Numbered from the stretch's first letter, positions 1 to 5,433 are shown. The stretch is 5,433 nucleotides of DNA from Promicromonosporaceae bacterium (GCA_009782865.1 WRIF01000128.1:1-5433), one strand, 5' to 3'. Notes: generated by a model not told the origin, from the sequence alone. Made by a program: numbers and translations.

Positions 1-87
1 AGACGATTGGAACAGGTTGGCGGCGGCTAGCAGCAGGGCCCGCAGAGCCGGTTCGTGGACGACGACGTCGCCCGGCGTTCGGGTGCC
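1..87 (-). other. Start-less open stretch at the window edge
   Basis: Directly after the TAA of the GNAT remnant, the same frame stays open to the window edge for 29 codons (including GDVVVHEPALRALLLAAANL). About 23 of 29 third positions are G or C, as in real genes here. There is no ATG, GTG or TTG in this frame, so it is not a normal gene start. It may be a further degraded coding fragment or chance. I do not recognise the protein, and no terminator hairpin with a T-run is present. Confidence 0.2.
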
Positions 88-270
88 TTAGCGAGGTGTG
101 GGTCTTCCGGCCGCCCATTGTTGTGGGGTTATCGTGTAGTTGACGGTGGAGTGGCTGATGCCGGCCGGACTGGTCCAGGAGTCGTGGTCCACACCCTCGC
201 GTTCTAGGCCGAGTAGTTCGTAGACATGCTGGGCTCGGGTGTTTTCCAGCATCGTGTCGAGCCTGATCAT
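88..270 (-). pseudogene. C-terminal GNAT acetyltransferase remnant (60 codons)
   Basis: The 60-aa frame begins MIRLDTMLENTRAQHVYELL, which matches the beta5-alpha4 motif B end of a GNAT (LxLxTxxxNxRAxxVYExLG). It ends in the family-like tail HSTVNYTITPQQWAAG (40-55). The acetyl-CoA-binding motif A and everything before it are absent, and the same frame upstream of the ATG shows no GNAT sequence. So it is the tail of a second, different GNAT, not the end of the preceding complete one. The ATG at 270 overlaps the preceding stop (ATGA, 270-267), so it could still be translated as a small protein. It ends with TAA at 90-88. It could be a decayed gene whose 5' part was replaced by recombination, or a module fused to the upstream GNAT by slippage at the C8 tract. 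Confidence 0.6.
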
Positions 271-764
271 GGTGGCCTGGGGGGGGCAGCAACCATATGG
301 TAATCGTCGTCCTGCTCCGCTACCTTCCGGAAGCCTGCCCGCCGGTACAGGTTCATTGCCGGGTTGCGCTTGTCGACGGACAACGATAGGCGAGGCCAGC
401 CAGCGGCACCGAGCGCTTGTAGCAGGGCGGCGAGCAGTTGCCCACCGAGACCTCGCCCGCGAAACTCAGGCCGGACCGAGATCGCCAGCTCGGGGGTCTC
501 GGTGTCGAGGTTGCCGTATCCGCGCGGGTCAATGAGCAGTCGCGACCAGGCGACGCCGACGACGAGGCCGTCCATCTCGGCGGCGACGGCTACATCACCA
601 GCCTGGTTGCCGAAGCCATCCCAGTATTGGCGAAGTAGTGGTTCGTCGTCGACCAGGGAGATGGGCGGTTGGCCCTCACTGTCGGACACGTGAATGGCCA
701 GGTGGGTGAACTCGCGCAAGAGCCCGAACTCGACCGGTTTCAGCGGACGAACGACTGCGGTCAT
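267..764 (-). CDS. GNAT-family N-acetyltransferase, substrate unknown
   Basis: A 165-aa protein with the single-domain GNAT fold, which transfers an acetyl group from acetyl-CoA to an amine or protein N-terminus. The N-terminus VVRPLKPVEFGLLREF (4-19) fits beta1-alpha1. PELAISVRPEFRGRGLGGQL (91-110) holds the acetyl-CoA pyrophosphate loop, residues 102-108 RGRGLGG (motif A). LSLSVDKRNPAMNLYRRAGF (126-145) is motif B with Asn134 and Tyr140. The ATG lies 4 bases after the hemL stop without a visible SD, so it is probably read by coupling or reinitiation at the end of the hem message. The last residues AAPPRPP are encoded by a run of eight C (279-286) and look non-native, and the TGA overlaps the ATG of the following GNAT remnant. 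G+C is about 60-65% in sampled stretches, below the hem genes. The substrate cannot be predicted, and a role in heme synthesis is not implied. Confidence 0.88.
   Translation of the reverse strand: MTAVVRPLKPVEFGLLREFTHLAIHVSDSEGQPPISLVDDEPLLRQYWDGFGNQAGDVAVAAEMDGLVVGVAWSRLLIDPRGYGNLDTETPELAISVRPEFRGRGLGGQLLAALLQALGAAGWPRLSLSVDKRNPAMNLYRRAGFRKVAEQDDDYHMVAAPPRPP
279..286. repeat. Homopolymer tract: eight G on plus, eight C on minus
   Basis: The tract lies five codons before the stop of the GNAT gene. On the coding strand it reads GCC CCC CCC A. One extra C, or a -1 ribosomal slip, would move translation into the frame of the downstream GNAT remnant (88-270) and fuse the two. It may be a mutational hot spot, or merely the scar of the event that joined the two GNAT pieces. 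Confidence 0.75.
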
Positions 765-768
765 TGGG

Positions 769-2121
769 TCAGTTTAGGTAGGGGCGGCTCCCTGCGTCCA
801 AGGTATTTCTGATCCGGGTCAACGCCGCATCGAGGCGTTCGAGTTCGGCCGGGCCGTGGGCGGCCGAGAAGAACCACGCCTCGAAGGCCGACGGCGGCAG
901 CAGCACGCCCGCCTCCAGCATCGCGTGGAAGAACCGGGCGAACAGGGCGGTGTCCTGTCGGCGGGCGGCGGCGTAGTCGGTGACCGGCGACGACGAGGCG
1001 GCCTGCCCCCAGAACACCGACAGCAGCGAGCCCGCCCGCTGCAGGCGGTGGGGGATGCCTGCGGCGGTTAGGTGCTGGGAGGCGAGGGAGCTCGCCTCTT
1101 GGGAAAAGGCGTCGATGGAGCGGTAGACGTCCTGGTCGGCGCGCTCCAGGGTCGCCAGGCCCGCCGCCACCGACAGCGGGTTCCCGGAGAGGGTCCCCGC
1201 CTGGTAGACCGGGCCGAGCGGGGCCAGGTGATCCATCACCGCGCTGCGTCCGGCCAGGGCGGCCAGCGGCATGCCGCCGCCGATCACCTTGCCGAAGGTG
1301 AACAGGTCCGGAGCCCAGCCGTCGGGCTGGCCGTCCAGACCCCACCAGCCGGTGGGGGAGACGCGGAAGCCGGTGAGCACCTCGTCGTAGATCAGCAGGG
1401 CGCCGTGTTCGCGCGTCAGCCGCCGGAGGGCCTCGTTCCAACCGGGCTCTGGCGGGACCACGCCCATGTTGGCCGCCGCGGGTTCGGTGATGACGGCGGC
1501 GATCTCCGCGCCCCGGGTGGCGAAGGCCGCCTCAACGGCGGCGAGGTCGTTGTAGGGCAGCACCAGGGTGTCGTGGGTGGCGCCGGCGGTGACGCCCGCC
1601 GAGGCGGGCAGCCCGCCGGTGGCCACGCCCGAGCCGGCCTCGGCCAGCAGCGCGTCGCTGTGTCCGTGGTAACAGCCCGAGAACTTCACGATCACGTCGC
1701 GCCCGGTCACTCCGCGCGCCAGCCGGATGGCGGTCATGGTCGCCTCGGTGCCGGTCGAAGTGAAACGCACCTTGTCTACCGCCTCGGCGCCCAGGCGCAT
1801 GCGGATCGCCTCGGCCAGGGCGGTCTCGCCAGCGGTGGGCGCCCCGAAGGAGAGTCCCCGTTCGGCCGCCCGCTGCACGACGGCGACCACTCCCGGCTCG
1901 GCGTGCCCCAGCAGGGCTGGCCCCCACGAGCCCACCAGGTCCAGGTACTCCCGGCCGTCGACGCCGGTCACGTACGCCCCGCGCGCGCTGGCGGCGAAGA
2001 CCGGTGATCCGCCCACCGCTCCGAACGCCCGGACTGGCGACGACACCCCGCCGGGCATCACCCGGCGAGCGGCGGCGAAGGCCACCGAATTGTGGTCCGG
2101 CAGGAAGGCCCTTGGGCTCAC
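769..2121 (-). CDS. hemL: Glutamate-1-semialdehyde 2,1-aminomutase HemL
   Basis: HemL is a PLP-dependent class III aminotransferase-fold enzyme that moves the amino group of glutamate-1-semialdehyde to form 5-aminolevulinate, the second step of the C5 pathway after HemA. The product is 450 aa from GTG, within the family range. Landmarks are [13 protein letters not shown] (21-33), [14 protein letters not shown] (55-68), [18 protein letters not shown] (120-137), [13 protein letters not shown] (147-159), [10 protein letters not shown] (211-220), YDEVLTGFR (245-253), [15 protein letters not shown] (274-288) with PLP-binding Lys278, and AGTLSGNPL (308-316). The phosphate-binding loop reads STGTEA where the family usually has NSGTEA, a conservative change. 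The start overlaps the hemB stop (GTGA, 2121-2118) and has its own SD. The frame is open upstream through hemB, but that part is shadow. Cytoplasmic; expected to work with HemA, which is not in the window. Confidence 0.96.
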   Translation of the reverse strand: MSPRAFLPDHNSVAFAAARRVMPGGVSSPVRAFGAVGGSPVFAASARGAYVTGVDGREYLDLVGSWGPALLGHAEPGVVAVVQRAAERGLSFGAPTAGETALAEAIRMRLGAEAVDKVRFTSTGTEATMTAIRLARGVTGRDVIVKFSGCYHGHSDALLAEAGSGVATGGLPASAGVTAGATHDTLVLPYNDLAAVEAAFATRGAEIAAVITEPAAANMGVVPPEPGWNEALRRLTREHGALLIYDEVLTGFRVSPTGWWGLDGQPDGWAPDLFTFGKVIGGGMPLAALAGRSAVMDHLAPLGPVYQAGTLSGNPLSVAAGLATLERADQDVYRSIDAFSQEASSLASQHLTAAGIPHRLQRAGSLLSVFWGQAASSSPVTDYAAARRQDTALFARFFHAMLEAGVLLPPSAFEAWFFSAAHGPAELERLDAALTRIRNTLDAGSRPYLN

Positions 2122-3113
2122 TGTGCCGCTCCCTGTGCTCGCTGCGCCGCCAGGTCGAGGGCGCCATAGGTCAGGACGATGTCGGCGCCCGCCCGCACGA
2201 TGGAAAGCACCGACTCGTGCAGCGCCGCGGCGCCGTCGAGCCAGCCGTTTGCCGCCGCGGCCGCGATGGCCGCGTACTCCCCTGAGACCTGGTAGGCGGC
2301 GACCGGTACCGAACTGCGTGCCGCCACGTCTGCGACCACGTCCAGGTAGTAGCCCGCCGGCTTGACCATCACCAGGTCGGCGCCCTCGGCCACGTCGAGC
2401 GCGGCCTCTCGCCAGCCCTCGCGCCGGTTGGCCGGGTCGAGCTGGTAGGTGCGCCGGTCGCCCTGGAGGCTGGAGCCGACGGCGTCGCGGAACGGGCCGT
2501 AGAAGGCCGAGGCGTACTTGGCGGAGTACGCGAGGATTGCGACGTCTTGGAAGCCGGCCTCGTCCAACGCCGCCCGGATGGCGGCCACCTGGCCGTCCAT
2601 CATGCCCGACGGCGCCACCACATGCGCCCCGGCCCGCACCTGGGCCACGGCCTGGCGGGCGTAGATCGCCACCGTCGCGTCGTTGTCTACCGCCCCGTTC
2701 GCGGCGAGTACGCCGCAGTGCCCGTGGGTGGTGAACTCGTCCAGACAGGTGTCGGCCATGATCGTCAGGTCGTCTCCCACCTCGGCGCACGCCCGGGCCA
2801 GGGCCCGGTTCAGAATGCCGTCCTGCCTGAGCGCCTGCGTGCCGGTGGCGTCCTTGTCGGCCTCGCGGGGCACCCCGAACAGCATCACGCCGCCGAGCCC
2901 CAACTCTGCCGCCTGGGCGCAGGTGTCGGCCAGGGAGTCGAGGGTATGCCTGAGCACGCCGGGCATTGAGGGGATCGAGGTTGGCTCGGCAATGCCATCG
3001 GCCACGAACACCGGCAGCACCAGCTGGGCTGCGGTGAAGTGGGTTTCGGAGACTAGGCGACGCAGGGCCGGCGTGGTGCGAACGCGGCGGGGACGGACCG
3101 GAGAAAGGGTCAT
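2118..3113 (-). CDS. hemB: Delta-aminolevulinic acid dehydratase (porphobilinogen synthase) HemB
   Basis: HemB condenses two 5-aminolevulinate molecules into porphobilinogen in the cytoplasm, normally as an octamer. The product is 331 aa, normal for the family. The N-terminal [20 protein letters not shown] (18-37) is typical. MLFGVP (77-82) is followed by the metal-site motif [14 protein letters not shown] (121-134) with Cys123, Asp125 and Cys133. The two Schiff-base lysines are Lys199 in [16 protein letters not shown] (196-211) and Lys251 in [11 protein letters not shown] (248-258). The C-terminal [10 protein letters not shown] (272-281) is also diagnostic. The metal site is mixed: zinc enzymes have three cysteines (CxC...C) and magnesium enzymes have Ala/Asp. 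A Cys-Asp-Cys version occurs in actinobacterial HemB as I recall it, so it is not a defect by itself. ATG overlaps the hemD stop as ATGA (3113-3110), and the TGA overlaps the hemL GTG. Confidence 0.97.
   Translation of the reverse strand: MTLSPVRPRRVRTTPALRRLVSETHFTAAQLVLPVFVADGIAEPTSIPSMPGVLRHTLDSLADTCAQAAELGLGGVMLFGVPREADKDATGTQALRQDGILNRALARACAEVGDDLTIMADTCLDEFTTHGHCGVLAANGAVDNDATVAIYARQAVAQVRAGAHVVAPSGMMDGQVAAIRAALDEAGFQDVAILAYSAKYASAFYGPFRDAVGSSLQGDRRTYQLDPANRREGWREAALDVAEGADLVMVKPAGYYLDVVADVAARSSVPVAAYQVSGEYAAIAAAAANGWLDGAAALHESVLSIVRAGADIVLTYGALDLAAQRAQGAAQ
2129..2133 (-). promoter_or_regulatory. Shine-Dalgarno site deciding the hemL GTG start
   Basis: GGGAG on the minus strand, inside the 3' end of hemB, lies 7 bases before the GTG at 2121-2119. 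This strong, well-spaced site fixes the hemL start. It also shows that hemL can recruit ribosomes itself as well as by coupling through the GTGA overlap. Confidence 0.65.
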
Positions 3114-3967
3114 GACGGAAACCTACCGTGACCTTCCGGGAGAAGGGTAGCGACGGCGGCGATGATCGCCTGGGGAGTGGGCGAATCGGCAACGACGACG
3201 GGAAACCCCGCCAGGCGGGCGGCGGACTCTGTGGTGCGGCCGATCACGACGCAGGGAGTTTCCGTCGCCCGCGATCCTCGCTCCGCCGCCGAGCGGCCCG
3301 CCGAGGAGACAGGGGGACGGGCCGCGGCGGACGATGTGCCCCGCCGAACGCCTAGCAGCTGCGCGGCGGCTCGCACCACCGAGGGGGAGGTGGCGAGGAG
3401 GGCCTGGTACTCCCCGGCCCGCCAGCGGTCGACCGTCACCTCGCCCAACGCCTCGGCGGGAGAGGTGGCGTAGACGGGAAGCGGGGAGACGGCCCAGCCG
3501 AGCGCGGCCAGGTGGGGCTCCAGGGTGCCGGCGGAGACGAGCGCGCCGGGAATCAGCACCTCGCCGCTGCCGGCGGGGAAGACCGCCGCCAGCGCGGCGC
3601 CGCCACCGAGCGGGGGCGGCGGCTGGAGGGCCACCGGCCAGCCGACGGCGAGGCAGGCGGCGGTGCTGGCCGCGCCCACCGTTGCCAGGCGGGTGCCGCT
3701 CGTCAGCAGTTCTCTCAGGTCGATGGCGGCCCCAAGCAGCGCGGCCACCGTGTGGGGCGAGGTGATGACCACCCACTGTGGGGGACCTGCCTGGGCGAAC
3801 CGAGCTGTCAGCTGTGCCCACTGGGCTTGCAGGTCGGCCGCGGGCAGGTTGTGGCGAATGACAAAATCCACCTCGTCGAGCAGCCCACCGGCCGCCGTCA
3901 CCGCCGCCGCTAGGGCGTGGTCTGGACGACGCTGCGCCAGCAGGCGGCCCAGCCCGGGGGTGGTCAC
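3110..3967 (-). CDS. hemD: Uroporphyrinogen-III synthase HemD
   Basis: HemD cyclises hydroxymethylbilane with inversion of ring D to give uroporphyrinogen III, the branch point to heme, siroheme and cobalamin. The product is 285 aa from GTG. HemD is poorly conserved, but its pattern of two alternating domains is visible: [13 protein letters not shown] (65-77), [20 protein letters not shown] (93-112), [17 protein letters not shown] (137-153), [10 protein letters not shown] (161-170), [13 protein letters not shown] (189-201) and [19 protein letters not shown] (239-257). The late Gly-Arg-Thr-Thr matches the IGxTT motif near the active site. Between residues 208 and 237 there is a Ser/Ala/Arg-rich insertion longer than usual. 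The GTG start overlaps the hemH stop (GTGA at 3967-3964) and has no clear SD of its own, which points to translational coupling. The frame stays open far upstream inside hemH, but those codons are hemH shadow. The stop overlaps the hemB ATG. Position between hemH and hemB supports the call. Confidence 0.88.
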   Translation of the reverse strand: MTTPGLGRLLAQRRPDHALAAAVTAAGGLLDEVDFVIRHNLPAADLQAQWAQLTARFAQAGPPQWVVITSPHTVAALLGAAIDLRELLTSGTRLATVGAASTAACLAVGWPVALQPPPPLGGGAALAAVFPAGSGEVLIPGALVSAGTLEPHLAALGWAVSPLPVYATSPAEALGEVTVDRWRAGEYQALLATSPSVVRAAAQLLGVRRGTSSAAARPPVSSAGRSAAERGSRATETPCVVIGRTTESAARLAGFPVVVADSPTPQAIIAAVATLLPEGHGRFPS

Positions 3968-5202
3968 GGCTTCAGTTCGGTGCGGTCGGCTGGGGGCATG
4001 CCGCCGGTCGGCGGATTGCTGGCCGCAGTTGCGGTGGGCGCGGAGAGAAGCGCCGGCGGGGAACTCCCGGCCGCCGCGGCCGAGAAGGCCGTGGGCGCGT
4101 CGACAGTGGGGGTGGAGGCGAGCAGCGTCGGCTCCACGACGGGTGGGGCGTCTGTCCCCGGCTCGCCGCTGCCCAGGCAGCAGCCTCCGGCGCAAGGTTC
4201 GCCCGCTTCGGCGGGGCGCAGTGGCTCGGTGAGCCAGCGGGACAGCAGGTCGGTCAGGGAGTCGAGAAACGCCGGCGAGGCGCCGGGGGTGGCCACCCGC
4301 ACATAGTCCAGTCCCAGGGCTGCGGCGGAGGCGGCGGCCTCGGTGTCCAGGTCCCAGACGACCTCCATGTGGTCGGTCAGGAACCCGATCGGCACCACGA
4401 TCACGCGACCAAACCCCTGCGCGGCGGCCTCCGCCAAGGCCACGGACACGTCTGGTTCTAGCCACGGCACCTGTGGCGGCCCCGAGCGCGACTGATAGAC
4501 CAAGTCCCAGGCGGGCACCTGGCACCCGGCTGCGGCGGCGGCCCCCGCGATCACGCGGGCGGCCAGGTCGCGCTGCTGCGCCTGGTAGGCCCCGCCGTGC
4601 GGCCCGGCGGAGGCGTCCATGCTCAGCGGGATTGAGTGGGTGCAGAACAGCACCCGCGTGGCGCCGCCCGGCCCCCGCAGTTGGGCGGCGACGTTCTCCA
4701 CGAACGCTCGTTCCAGCCCCGGCAGGTCGGGAAACGGCGGCACCTTCACCGGCTCCAGGCCGGCCACCGCCCCGGCCGCCAGGTCCTCGCGGTACTGCCG
4801 GCAGGAGGAGTAGGAGGCAAACGGCGTGGTGGCCAACACCAGCGCCCGGCTCGCCCCGCCGGCCGCCAGGCCGGCGAGCACGTCCGGCACCAGGGGGGCA
4901 GAGTTGCGGTTGGCAACCACCACCGGCAGCCCAAGGCCGCGCTCCCGCAACCGACCGGCGAGGGCGTCGCGCAGGGCGCGGGTCTGGGCGTTCACGGGGG
5001 AGACCCCACCAAAGGACAGGTAGTGCTCGGCCACCCCCGCCAGGCGCTCGCGGGGGATGCGACGCCCGGCCGCCACCCTCTCCAGGAACGGCCAGACGTC
5101 GTCGGGCCCCTCCGGGCCGCCAAAGCCCAGGATCACCAGGGCGTCGAAGGTCACCGCGCGGCCTCCCGCAGGTGGTTGAGTGGCTTTGCCCGCCCGATTC
5201 AT
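3964..5202 (-). CDS. hemH: Ferrochelatase HemH (likely coproporphyrin III ferrochelatase, CpfC)
   Basis: This enzyme inserts Fe2+ into a porphyrin late in heme synthesis. In actinobacteria the usual substrate is coproporphyrin III, and HemQ/ChdC then completes heme. The frame is 412 codons. Family landmarks in order are GFGGPEGPDDVWPFLERV (26-43), HYLSFGGVSPVNAQ (60-73), ANRNSAPLVPDVL (97-109), SYSSCRQYRED (130-140), FCTHSIPLSMD (186-196) with catalytic His189, and PIGFLTDHMEVVWDLDTEA (271-289) with catalytic Glu280. Cys134 together with Cys337, Cys341 and Cys342 matches the [2Fe-2S] cluster ligands of actinobacterial ferrochelatases. Residues 343-412 form a Pro/Ala/Ser/Thr-rich tail that the family normally lacks. 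Two starts are possible: the ATG at 5202, which overlaps the previous stop as ATGA, or the GTG at 5154, giving 396 aa with better SD spacing. The NRNW tryptophan usual in the family is Ser101 here. The stop overlaps the hemD start as GTGA. Family assignment is near certain; the exact start is not. Confidence 0.95.
   Translation of the reverse strand: MNRAGKATQPPAGGRAVTFDALVILGFGGPEGPDDVWPFLERVAAGRRIPRERLAGVAEHYLSFGGVSPVNAQTRALRDALAGRLRERGLGLPVVVANRNSAPLVPDVLAGLAAGGASRALVLATTPFASYSSCRQYREDLAAGAVAGLEPVKVPPFPDLPGLERAFVENVAAQLRGPGGATRVLFCTHSIPLSMDASAGPHGGAYQAQQRDLAARVIAGAAAAAGCQVPAWDLVYQSRSGPPQVPWLEPDVSVALAEAAAQGFGRVIVVPIGFLTDHMEVVWDLDTEAAASAAALGLDYVRVATPGASPAFLDSLTDLLSRWLTEPLRPAEAGEPCAGGCCLGSGEPGTDAPPVVEPTLLASTPTVDAPTAFSAAAAGSSPPALLSAPTATAASNPPTGGMPPADRTELKP
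5162..5167 (-). promoter_or_regulatory. Second Shine-Dalgarno site, for an internal hemH GTG start (5154)
   Basis: A second GGGAGG on the minus strand lies 7 bases before an in-frame GTG at 5154-5152 (HemH residue 17). The spacing is better than for the ATG start, and ferrochelatases usually begin only a few residues before the (F/Y)DALL segment, which here directly follows this GTG. Confidence 0.5.
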
Positions 5203-5206
5203 CGTG

Positions 5207-5212
5207 CCTCCC
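5207..5212 (-). promoter_or_regulatory. Shine-Dalgarno site for the upstream hemH start (ATG 5202)
   Basis: GGGAGG on the minus strand lies 4 bases before the ATG at 5202-5200. The motif is strong but the spacing is short. This ATG also overlaps the stop of the argC fragment (ATGA), which would favour reinitiation here. Confidence 0.5.
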
Positions 5213-5254
5213 GGCCGGTCGGTGACGCCGGGGGCGCCGCCTGGCCGTCGAGCA

Positions 5255-5269
5255 GGGCCGTGACGGCCC
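5255..5269. repeat. Perfect inverted repeat, 6-bp arms with 3-nt centre, upstream of hemH
   Basis: GGGCCG and CGGCCC arms flank a 3-base centre, giving a perfect 15-base hairpin or dyad about 53 bases upstream of the hemH ATG. It lies in the part of the argC fragment that no longer matches ArgC. No T-run follows on either strand, so it does not look like an intrinsic terminator. It could be an operator or a leader hairpin, but short GC palindromes are common at this base composition. Confidence 0.3.
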
Positions 5270-5280
5270 GTACAAGCGGA

Positions 5281-5312
5281 AATATGAGCGCGATGAAACC
5301 CGCTGCGTGACA
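5281..5312 (-). promoter_or_regulatory. Weak candidate promoter inside the argC remnant
   Basis: On the minus strand a CATATT hexamer (5286-5281) resembles a -10 box and stands out as an AT-rich patch. A poor -35 candidate, TGTCAC (5312-5307), lies 20 bases upstream, which is wider than the usual 16-18. It would start transcription near 5273, immediately before the inverted repeat at 5255-5269 and about 70 bases before the hemH ATG. This is the only promoter-like patch I see before hemH. The real operon promoter may instead lie upstream of argC, outside the window. Confidence 0.18.
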
Positions 5313-5433
5313 GCCGGGATTGGCGACTCTGCCGGACAGGGCGCAGGCTTCAAAATGCCCCCGGGAGAGTTCCGGGAAGCCGTAGGCCCAGCCTTCGGCA
5401 GTTCGGTGCGCGGTCGAGGCGTCTATGACTCTG

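Larger units (their letters stand above)
5199..5433 (-). pseudogene. argC: 3'-truncated ArgC-like fragment (type 2 N-acetyl-gamma-glutamyl-phosphate reductase); 5' end outside window
   Basis: An open minus-strand frame of 77 codons plus TGA enters from the window edge. Its translation carries clear ArgC signatures: VIDASTAHRTAEGWAYGFPE at fragment residues 2-21, then RVANPGCHAAGFIALI at 35-50, with Cys41 as the expected catalytic nucleophile of the NPGC motif. ArgC reduces N-acetyl-glutamyl phosphate to the semialdehyde in arginine synthesis. The VIDASTAHR...YGFPE wording fits the type 2 subfamily, which is about 310 residues long with this Cys roughly a third of the way in. Here homology stops at PLV (residues 52-54), then 23 unrelated Ala/Pro/Arg-rich residues lead to the stop. 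The later half, including the conserved SGYSGGGK region, is missing, and I found no continuation in the other two frames before hemH. The TGA overlaps the hemH ATG as ATGA. It is inactive as ArgC unless the missing half is supplied elsewhere. Homology is strong; the pseudogene status is inference because the 5' part is not visible. Confidence 0.72.

Noticed and set aside
61..80. Palindromic GACGAC/GTCG cluster as a possible terminator or attachment site
   Set aside because: It is a short run of GAC/GTC codons in the start-less frame, with no U-tract, no repeat partner and no integrase nearby.
761..1441. 226-codon minus-strand frame within hemL
   Set aside because: Out of frame with HemL, which has all catalytic motifs in the same interval; composition is Arg/Gly/Pro-rich.
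1072..2007. 311-codon plus-strand open frame opposite hemL
   Set aside because: It is antisense to a gene with all HemL motifs and its translation is Gly/Gln/Arg-rich without any family signature: a typical shadow in GC-rich DNA.
2122..3192. Upstream part of an 807-codon minus-strand frame that ends as HemL
   Set aside because: The first half overlaps hemB in another frame and is Arg/Gly-rich nonsense. The real HemL begins at the GTG at 2121, with an SD and the GTGA overlap.
3525..4232. 235-codon plus-strand open frame opposite hemD and hemH
   Set aside because: It is Arg/Ala/Pro-rich, antisense to two well-supported genes, and has no motif.
4473..5225. 250-codon plus-strand open frame opposite hemH
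   Set aside because: Arg/Pro-rich shadow of the ferrochelatase gene with no recognisable domain.
5255..5269. Intrinsic terminator at the GGGCCG/CGGCCC dyad
   Set aside because: No T-run follows on either strand, and a terminator here would cut off the coupled hemH. It is kept only as a possible operator or hairpin.
3968..5353. Upstream part of a 747-codon minus-strand frame that ends as HemD
   Set aside because: It lies across hemH out of frame and is Arg/Pro/Gly-rich. HemD similarity begins only after the GTG at 3967, so this is not a fusion protein.

Overview
The window reads as chromosomal DNA from a high-GC actinobacterium (Actinomycetota). Every supported gene lies on the minus strand, so the biological order runs from high to low coordinates. 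The actinobacterial assignment rests on three things: roughly 72-75% G+C in hand-counted samples of the main block, a ferrochelatase with the actinobacterial-type cysteine set (an SSCRQY motif plus a C-terminal CxxxCC), and a HemB with the mixed Cys/Asp/Cys metal motif DTCLDEF...HGHCG. A hem cluster running from hemH through hemB to hemL recalls the published Propionibacterium freudenreichii hemYHBXRL cluster. A propionibacterium-like host is therefore plausible but not proven.

Layout in transcription order: (1) 5433-5199, the middle of an ArgC-like reductase (type 2 N-acetyl-gamma-glutamyl-phosphate reductase). It enters from outside the window, carries the catalytic-cysteine motif and stops abruptly about 13 residues after the last recognisable ArgC residues. 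(2) 5202-3964, hemH (ferrochelatase). (3) 3967-3110, hemD (uroporphyrinogen-III synthase). (4) 3113-2118, hemB (porphobilinogen synthase). (5) 2121-769, hemL (glutamate-1-semialdehyde aminomutase). (6) 764-267, a complete GNAT acetyltransferase. (7) 270-88, a 60-codon remnant matching only the C-terminal part of a second GNAT. (8) 87-1, a short open stretch without a start codon.

The junctions are very tight: ATGA, GTGA, ATGA and GTGA 4-base overlaps link ArgC', hemH, hemD, hemB and hemL in turn, a 4-base gap separates hemL from the GNAT gene, and another ATGA overlap leads into the GNAT remnant. This predicts one polycistronic, translationally coupled message. HemL makes 5-aminolevulinate, HemB condenses it to porphobilinogen, HemD closes uroporphyrinogen III, and HemH inserts iron late in the pathway. 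The genes for HemA, HemC, HemE, HemY/CgoX and HemQ/ChdC are not in the window and must lie elsewhere or upstream.

The most noteworthy points are the truncated argC fused by translational overlap to the start of the heme operon, the two alternative SD-plus-start sets for hemH, the long low-complexity tail of HemH, and the GNAT plus GNAT-remnant pair separated by an eight-base homopolymer at the far end. The hem block is clearly GC-richer than the sequence on either side, and both flanks contain broken genes, so its boundaries look like rearrangement points. I see no RNA gene, CRISPR array, insertion sequence or convincing terminator, and no novel multi-gene system beyond this operon architecture.
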